Shown here: in pieces, positions 56,829-64,000 of the stretch
Position numbering within the stretch: the first letter of the stretch is position 1
Layout of the letters: the number at the start of each line of letters is the position of its first letter
Source: Stichopus chloronotus
Lineage: Eukaryota; Echinodermata; Holothuroidea; Aspidochirotida; Stichopodidae
Direction: 5' to 3'
Length of the DNA stretch: 64,000 nt
Assembly: GCA_021234535.1 (NCBI GenBank)
Contig: CM037829.1
Coordinates: 33,975,976-34,039,975, forward strand
Notes under the pieces: model-generated
What the model saw: the letters and a program-made list of their open reading frames with translations, nothing else
Databases searched by the model: none
What the model was told of the DNA's origin: nothing
Program-made: the position numbers and the translations under genes

Positions 56829-59800
56829 GAAGCCATTGCGTATTAGCTGTGAATCCCCATTCCGACGGCGCACCTGTGTACCGCAGTGTCAATAAAAACA
56901 CCACCTGCTCTCACATATGCTTCCCACGCATGCTTCGTAAGTCAACAAAAAATAGTTTACAATTTGGAAATTTTTTTTTCTTTGTTGTATTCCTTGGCAC
57001 GTTGTCCATACGTTTCAGGAAGTTTGTCTGTATATCTTTATATTTTGTAATTTTTCATTTTGTTATTGAAAGTTCTCTGTATAGTTTTGCTTTTTATTTC
57101 AACAGGTTTTCTGCAGTCTTGTGCTGCGCATTACTGGAATAGTGACCTCCTGATTTAATCTATATTGACTACAGCCAACTCTAAGTCTCCCTGTGAGCTA
57201 TATTATATTTTCTTCAAGATTTCACTTACATTTAATATGATAAACCTCACCGTAGGAAGGTTCGTGTCAATAATCTAGGATATACCCAACCTCACATTTT
57301 GTTCCTTGCAGTAGCGCTTCAAGGATCACATATTCAAACTGATTGTTTTAAATAGTAGAAAGTTTATTCGACCAACTAATTCACATATTATTGCCTACAG
57401 CATATAAACTTTTGAAGACAAAAAAAAAAAAAAATTGATAGAAAAAGACAATTTCCTCATCAGAAAGTTGTTTCCATATATGCATTGCAAACTTCCATCT
57501 TAATTGAAATGTAAAGATTTCTGTCAAGAACGAGCAGTCAAATTGACAAGAAAGGCTGTGTCATCTAGTCCATCACGTCCGCAGCATGGCTTTCATGTCA
57601 AATTAGTGATGAGTACACGTTCTACAATCATGTGTTCAAACATGACTGTTAGCATATACTCTTGGAATATTTGATTAGCCTATTAGGAGAACAGAAACAC
57701 CGTTTAAAGGGACTGATATTGGGAGAAAAAAACGACTTCGTGGGAAGATTCTTCGAGGGATGTCTAAAAAGAAAGACAAAGACGGATTATAAACGCTGCA
57801 GATTTCATTAGCAGGTCAGTGAAGGCGATTATAAATCAACAATTTTTAGCTGTGAGCCTACCGAGGTGTTCGGAAACTTCCTTACTCCTGCCACACCTTC
57901 GTCCTCATCTCCCAGAAAATACATTAGTTTTACTCTCGATGCGAAATCAAAGAATGATTCGTTAATTGATAATATTTGTAAATAAGCTGGTTCGCTTCTT
58001 CGCCCGCCGTCATCCACAATTTTAACCAATCTTTTTTTCATTTTAAAACAACTTTTGTTTTCTTCAAAACAACCTTCACTCCTTTCTCTCTAGAGACATA
58101 GCATGAACAAGATTATTATGGATTTTTAATATCGATATCTATGCTAATTTTTTTTCTTTTGTCATGTCGCAAATTCCTGTGCTGTATGTGTGACTAGAAA
58201 GTGCCACTGAAAGTAATAATGGCCTATTCTACGGTTCGTTCATGGTTCCTGACAGGACATACATATCTGCTTTGAAATGGTGGAAATTGTAACGGATATT
58301 AAAATACGATTATCGGTGCACTTTCTTTACACTTTTTCTTTCAGGGAGGGGTTATGTGCCTCTTATATTCGACCCAGAGCCAGGTCTATCTACGGTTCTC
58401 TCCGCACGTATAGGATTCCTATGTAGGAACCCTATCCGATACACTGTGAAGAGCGCCATCTCAAATTTGATTCTGGGCTTTGCAGTGATGAACATCTTAA
58501 TCCTCAATGGCACCTCGATAAGCATTACGTAACCTGTCGAAATGATTGATGGCCAAATATTTTTGCCTTCTGTGTAGGTATACCACTTCAAGCAATGGCT
58601 TACGTAAATAGAGCTCCTTTAATAATACCAGAGGAGAATAGCTAGCGACTCAACCGATAATACCACCTTTAGCAGGTGATTCAGCTTATTATGCCAACGT
58701 CTTGATCCACTCCGACTGATACGCCCTGACAAGAAAAACAGAAACGCAATGTGGTCGTCTCATTTACCTCACCTTACCTTTTCACGCGACTGATGGGTGA
58801 CTATCATATAGACGTGTCAAAGTGACACTTTCATGTTAAGCGAAACAGACGGAAGGAAGGGTAGTTTTGCTGCGTATTTTAATGACGTTTTAACCGGGGT
58901 TTTGCCCTGCTCGTCATGTTTGATATATTTCCGAAATTCACGACAGATGTTATCAACCATGTTTACTTGTGCGATGATACCAGGAGAAATATTGCATAGA
59001 TTCACCCCCATGTCGACAGGTAAGCACTCACATTTTGATATGATTACCTACATGTAAACGTACGTAAACAAATGCACATGCTAAAACACAGACCGCCGTT
59101 TATTGCTGTCTCTAACACTGTACTAAGGTGGTAGGGAGAGCAATAAACTCAATATTTGAAGTTACGGCATAATGTCCATTTGAACATTAATAAGTGTGCG
59201 TTACTCTTAGACTAAGTCCTCATAGTTTTCAACAGTGGCATTTAGAGGGAAATATGTGGGGGTTTGTATGAAGGTACTCAGTGAATATGAATCCTGTACA
59301 TGGAGTATTACAGAGTCCTGAATGGTGAAAGTGATCAAGTTTTCTGCCACATTGAATGTAATGTACACAGAATAAACGAGGTAGAAGCGATGTGTTATTC
59401 GGAACGAGAATGCTCGATAAGTGACACTCAAAAGATATAACGAAACGCCAGTACCTTCAGCTATTTCCTTTTTTTTTGCAGTATGGCAACACAAGTAATG
59501 TTTTGACAATGACTTCCATTTGAGAACATCGGAAAATGTCTGCGATTGCAACAGTTTTGTAAGAACCGCGTGATAAGTTTGGTTTATATGTTCAATTTTG
59601 ACTATTTCATTCTCGACAAATAAAACAACTCACAAGTTTGTTATTCAACGTTTACGTTTTTTTACTGGGGACGAATACGTCCATGAAAAGTAGTAGATTA
59701 TGGCTGTCACATACCCCACATCTATCCAACCATATTTAAAGCTACATCTTCCATAGACCAAACAACAACAACATATCTCGAACTTCTGTGCAGATCTGTT

Positions 59801-59879
59801 CATTCTTTTCAACTTATGTTAACTTTTCACATCGTATGTTTCTTGCTGTTTGTCATTCATCATGTTTTCACAAGGTCAA
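56826..59879. other. Non-coding stretch, no gene recognised
   Basis: Frames through it are short or spill over from the TA array (for example 56729-57142) and carry no domain. An A run lies at about 57420-57434. Nothing else is supported. Confidence 0.4.
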
Positions 59880-59881
59880 TG

Positions 59882-59923
<42 letters not shown>

Positions 59924-59967
59924 CATATATATATATATACATATATATGTATATATATATATATATG
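59880..59967. repeat. TA array with symmetric ATGT/ACAT interruptions
   Basis: TA units are interrupted alternately by TGTA and TACA at about 59909, 59933, 59940 and 59949, so the array itself is roughly palindromic. The Tyr-Ile frames through it are by-products. Confidence 0.9.
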
Positions 59968-61954
59968 CAACGCCTGTTCCTTGGCAACTTTGCAAAAATC
60001 TAAATAAGAGAAAAAAAAATTGGTAATCTTTAATTCATTCACTTTGATTGATTTGATCGCCAGAAGATGAATGCGTTGCTAGGAATGACGAAAGAAAGGA
60101 CGAGATCATTCTTGCTTTCAGAAGAAGAAAACGCAAGAACTATTCCAGACTTCCTGTTTCACACCGACTCGGCTTACGTAACTACACCCAATATAAGAAA
60201 AAAAAAGTGAGGAAAAGCGAAAAATGACTGAAGGATTCTTGGACAGCGAGCAAGTAAGTTGAGATGATATTTTCATCCATCGTGCATTTTTGTCGATTTG
60301 CTGTGTTTCAATTGAATCAAGTTCATGCACAAAAGAGGTTAATGAAACATATTGATTTATTTACTGTCAACCGACTGGAATTTCCTCCCGACTCGTAAAC
60401 CGAGCTGGAATTATCTAGCAAGTTGGAAACACGCCGATGACCTATGGACCTACTTCAGTCTTTCATTGGAGACTTAATTTTGACTTAATACTGACTAGTT
60501 GACCGGCCCTCCGATTACCTCGTCAATTGGACAGAAATGGGAATAAGAAAGTCCTGCCCGTATGTTAGCCAAAGGACTTAATAACCAACGGAAAGCGATG
60601 CATATTGATCCCCAAGTGACAGAATTAAAATAAAGAGCAGTGTAATTTCTGTGTAAATACTTTAGTCCTACAACACGAGCCTCATAGTAATTGCATGGTA
60701 GGTCTATCAGTCGTCCTAACCTATCCTTTAAACCAACACTTGAAAAGGACAAATCAATTCCCTTAGGTGGGAAAGTTTGTTTGAAATTTTACAGAAAAAA
60801 AAATAGAAAAAGCTCAATGTTAAACCAACAGACGTAAAGACCGTGTGGTAGGTTAATAATACATGTTTGTGCCTACAGTTACAGTTATATTCGGAGGCTC
60901 GTATGGACAGGTATGTAGGTTTGTGATTCTCAACATGACTAGGCTTACTTAATCTGCATAAATAGTGCTAAATGATACCAGTTACAAGAAGATCCTTTTA
61001 ACCAATTTCTTAAGGTGCGTTTACTGTTTTTGACGTTATAGTTTGCTGATTCTACAATTAATACGGTGACAAAGGTTTGTAAGCACCAATCCAAGCACTT
61101 GTTATTAGAAGAGGGTCCGTGTATGAGCCAATTACAGTCGTTCTTTGGCGACAAAACGTTTGCATGATAGCATCATTATGTTAAAATAAAGGCAGTAGCA
61201 AATCTACTGAGTGACAGATGGGTAAACTTGTTTCAGACTTCTTTGGTTTTGAATGATTGTCATGGAAACAGAAGCCACGTCTAATCGTACCGCCCCTCCC
61301 CCCCCCCCCCCCCCCCCCCGTCTCTCACTCTCACAAGAGTCTTAGAGCTACACTGTAAATGTAGATTTGTGTGAATGTTGTTTGTTGTTCTCAAGGAGGA
61401 CTTCGGGAAAATTTAGCTAAAATGCAGAACAATTGTTCTTCATCCCGTGACAGAATGTGTTCCAGCTTGAAATTTACAAGCAAAGGGATTATAGTGTTCG
61501 TTGCAATGAGATTTCTTCGTCTATATTCTGCCCGGATCTGTTTCTCCCATCTTTGGATTGAAATCACACCCCTGATATCATATTTTGTTTTCTTGTTTTT
61601 GAGATATACATTTTTATTATTTATGTGAAACTTGATTGGCATGGCAACCACATGTCATAGTGACGTCATCACAGTGGTCGAAAACTGAATTTCTTTGTTT
61701 TTCATTGTAATGTTAAACAAGATTAATTCAGAGCGACAAATAATGTTCGCTACATTTCTTGCAGCAAAATTTGCAAAGACATTTGGTTAGCCTCCCGCGA
61801 GACAAGCTGTAGACGGAACCGCTTCATCAAAGTGCCACGTATTTTCATTAAGAAGTGTTAATGGAAAGTAAATGTTTTCCCGTACAATTTCATCCACCGA
61901 TCCCCACGTGATCAACTTCTTGAAGTAGCGTCACAAGTGTATGCCTGTTTTGAG
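59968..61954. other. Non-coding stretch, no gene recognised
   Basis: AT-rich unique DNA with a C22 run (61298-61319) followed by a short TCTCAC patch, and a CRE octamer at 61661-61668. No frame is recognised. Confidence 0.4.
61298..61319. repeat. C22 homopolymer
   Basis: An uninterrupted run of 22 C preceded by CGCCCCT, the longest C/G run in the window. On the minus strand it is a G22 run, which can form intramolecular G-quadruplex or slipped structures. Confidence 0.95.
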
Positions 61955-62070
61955 AGTCGGGACTGTTTTTGAGTTCTGGACTATGTATTGGGACTATGTG
62001 ATGAATTTTGGGACTGTGTGTTGACTAGGACTTGACTCTATATCTATTTTCTATTTGGGACTATGACCAG
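61955..62070 (+). repeat. Short degenerate repeat of GGGACTATGT
   Basis: Six variants of (G)GGACT(A/G)TG occur within 115 bases (near 61959, 61978, 61990, 62010, 62028 and 62057), separated by 12-29 bases of T-rich filler. It is a small, irregular cluster. Confidence 0.55.
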
Positions 62071-62723
62071 GTTGGCACTCTGCATTAAGTAGGAAATTTT
62101 AACCACGGTGTGTAATGATCTAATATTTTTTTCAGTCTGAATGAATGCAATACTAAAGTGATCTGTCTTTCGTCAATATGTGGAGGTGGTATTTCTATAC
62201 TGTTGTTGCAGTGTCGAACGTTTAAGTTAACAGAACTGTTAGCACAACGTCGGACTTCCTATATACATGGGAATGTCGAAATTTATTGGGCTTAGGCATA
62301 CCCTGAAAACTGTTTGAAACCTATGCTTTAATCGATACGCGAATACAATTCAGAAGCAACACTTCCAAGACTGAGATCGAGACCTAGTTGCCTAGATGGA
62401 GACTTTTGGTGAAACAGGAATATTGGTGAAATTTCCGTGAAATTGGAAGCTGTTGTTTGGGGACCAAACAAGGACTGCATTTTTTGGAGAAAAAAAAACA
62501 TTTACAGGCGGCTAGATGCCACGTGATGAAATCATGTAAGTGTTAGTGAACAACTTGCGGGGGAACATTTGTTTACCAAAAGTTAAAGACAGATAGTTTT
62601 GATCAGTATCCCAGTTTGCTCCAACAGAACCAACAATCGAGCTATACATATTTACATACTGCAAACTTGCTATGAAACCCGTGCCCATCCCGTGTCTACA
62701 ACCTCATCCCAGACAAAACCCCT
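62071..62723. other. Non-coding stretch, nothing recognised
   Basis: AT-rich unique DNA without recognised frame, RNA or repeat. Confidence 0.4.
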
Positions 62724-62772
62724 GACTGGACTGGACTGGACTGGATATATATATATATATATACACACACAT
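62724..62772 (+). repeat. Compound microsatellite (ACTGG)n-(AT)n-(AC)n
   Basis: Four ACTGG units (about 62725-62744) pass directly into a TA array (about 62745-62761) and then ACACACAC. Three different simple repeats abut without unique spacer. Confidence 0.85.
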
Positions 62773-62951
62773 ATTATTCTGCATTCTTAAACTGAATTCT
62801 CAAAAACGCATCAACTTAAGCTCTTAATCTTCTTTGCCTTTTGTAACTTCAGCACATCTATGTCTTTACCTCTTGTAATCTCTCTTCATTTTGTTCAAGT
62901 TCAGTAATTCTTGCACATTTTTGCTTTCTCCTCTCATGCTTCATCCAACTT

Positions 62952-62987
62952 AACAATGAAGAAGGTCGAACGACCGAAACGTTTGTT
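62952..62987 (+). mobile_element. Penelope-like element terminal motif (hammerhead-like)
   Basis: AACAA (62952-62956) pairs with TTGTT (62983-62987) around TGAAGA, a hairpin GGTCG-AA-CGACC (62964-62975) and GAAAC (62976-62980). The plan, clamp/TGANGA/hairpin/GAAA/clamp, is the same as in the palindrome arms at 20192-20232. It resembles the ends of Penelope-like retroelements, whose terminal repeats are known to carry hammerhead motifs. The essential C before TGANGA is replaced in both, so a working ribozyme is unlikely. No reverse transcriptase remnant is recognised nearby. Confidence 0.4.
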
Positions 62988-64000
62988 TTATAATAAAATT
63001 TGAAGTAACAATTGGGCAGTGTCTTGTTACTTCGAAATGGCAGAAATGGAAAATCTGATCGTGTGCAAAGCAATGGACTTCACCATTTGTATGCTAATCA
63101 TCTAAATGAGATGAACACACTTTTTCAAGTTTCAATATATTCGACCCTCTCCTATCCAGCCGAATGGTTTCCCCGATATACGCGTAGATTCGAACATATA
63201 TCACTGACTGACATCCTCTTGTATCTGGAGTTTCACTTACGGGGTACCCTGCTGCAGTTGGCAATCATAATTCATTTGAAACGAAATCGCTCTAGTATCC
63301 ACGGAAGAAATACTAAGTCGTGCACGGACCACTTGTATGCCGACTGCCTTGCTTCCTGTATCGATGGAAGGGCTCTATGCGAGCCTCGCCGCAATTTAGC
63401 GTGTCTTATGCATGTTTCTATCGATAGATAAAAGAGTGTCCCTCGGAATGAGCCAATCGAAATGAGCCAATCGAAAAAAAAATTCAGAAAGGAAGTAGTG
63501 GCCTCTTCTCTGTCTTAAACTGTTTTCTGCGTACCTCATATTTATCCTTTCATGAAGCAAAACTTGATACCATGTCTAAAAGCTTTCAAAATAACATACA
63601 GACACCACAGCTCCCTCCCCCCCCCCCCCATTCTATCAATGTTGATTGTGATGTGTCATTAGCAGCTAGTGTGGATAACACATTGAGGTGGAAGAGTATC
63701 CCGGTACACTGAAATAACAAATGAAATAACAAATGCATTCATCCTCTGTTATTCAACATTGTTATTGTCAGTTTCACCTCTTGCAAAAAGAAATTCACAT
63801 CCTCAGGTAAGCTGGCTCTAATAACTACAGACAAGAGAAGAAAATTGCAAAATGTCAAAGTCTGAAAGTAACAAGAAAAAGACAATCAGTAAGTCTACAT
63901 TTGCAGAGAAAAATATCTCTTAAAATTAATTAATCTTGAATTGTGTTTGATCTATCAGACTAACTTTATGGGACGCAATGATAAATTTTAATTAAATGAT
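62988..64000. other. Non-coding stretch at window end, no gene confirmed
   Basis: The 139-codon frame 63012-63431 begins with TTG and has no recognisable domain. It directly follows the Penelope-like motif and could be a chance frame or element debris. A C13 run lies at 63617-63629, and a short duplicate of GAGCCAATCGAAA at about 63451-63475. Nothing else is supported. Confidence 0.4.

Noticed and set aside
63012..63431. 139-codon frame on the plus strand
   Set aside because: It starts with TTG, shows no recognised motif, and has no splice or transcript support; kept only as a note in the end-of-window entry.

Overview
The window looks like AT-rich nuclear DNA from an animal. Long non-coding stretches dominate, microsatellites and homopolymers are abundant, and the only convincing gene is an animal-type Ras-family GTPase with a C-terminal CAAX box. 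There are no operons, bacterial-style gene packing, rRNA genes or CRISPR arrays. The repeat content (an interspersed element ending in an AGCTCA...TGAGCT hairpin, Penelope-like terminal motifs, degenerate tRNA-derived sequences) is reminiscent of marine invertebrates. An echinoderm or other marine invertebrate is my guess, not something the sequence proves.

The one supported protein-coding gene is on the minus strand at 30946-31671. It is a complete, uninterrupted 241-codon reading frame for a small GTPase related to the Dexras/Rhes (RASD) group, with all five G motifs, a basic C-terminal tail and a terminal CVIS prenylation box. Its 5' side (31672 upwards) holds a purine-rich leader, a G13 run and a consensus CRE octamer about 0.76 kb upstream. 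No canonical polyadenylation hexamer was seen within about 650 bases downstream. All other longer open frames look like chance or repeat-driven frames.

Layout. 1-5480: non-coding, T/C-rich. 5484-5960: GAT-rich cryptic repeat. 6786-7950: a GTTTATCGA-type repeat cluster, a degenerate tRNA-like sequence and a hairpin cluster. 7951-19948: mostly featureless, with poly-C/poly-G runs and one hammerhead-ribozyme-like core near 16.6 kb. 19949-20430: a perfect 110-bp-arm palindrome between two TA arrays of about 120 bp. 23175-26560: a 3.4 kb field of degenerate CATTCATCCA-type repeats. 29398-29810: an AT array and an interspersed element. 30946-31671: the GTPase. 33545-33870: a tRNA-like sequence abutting a 248-bp hairpin element. 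34757-35041: a TCTA/TCTG array. 38826-39185, 40310-40730, 43550-44110 and 49268-49412: four separate degenerate tandem repeat families. 42309-43266: a second, longer copy of the interspersed element with an expanded GATG tract. 50557-51085: a diverged duplicated segment. 56746-56825 and 59880-59967: TA arrays. 62724-62987: a compound microsatellite and a Penelope-like terminal motif.

With a single gene there is no gene-to-gene cooperation to describe. The main interest is in the structured non-coding DNA: the perfect palindrome, ribozyme-like motifs, a marked excess of the CRE octamer TGACGTCA, and an excess of long C/G homopolymers in AT-rich DNA.
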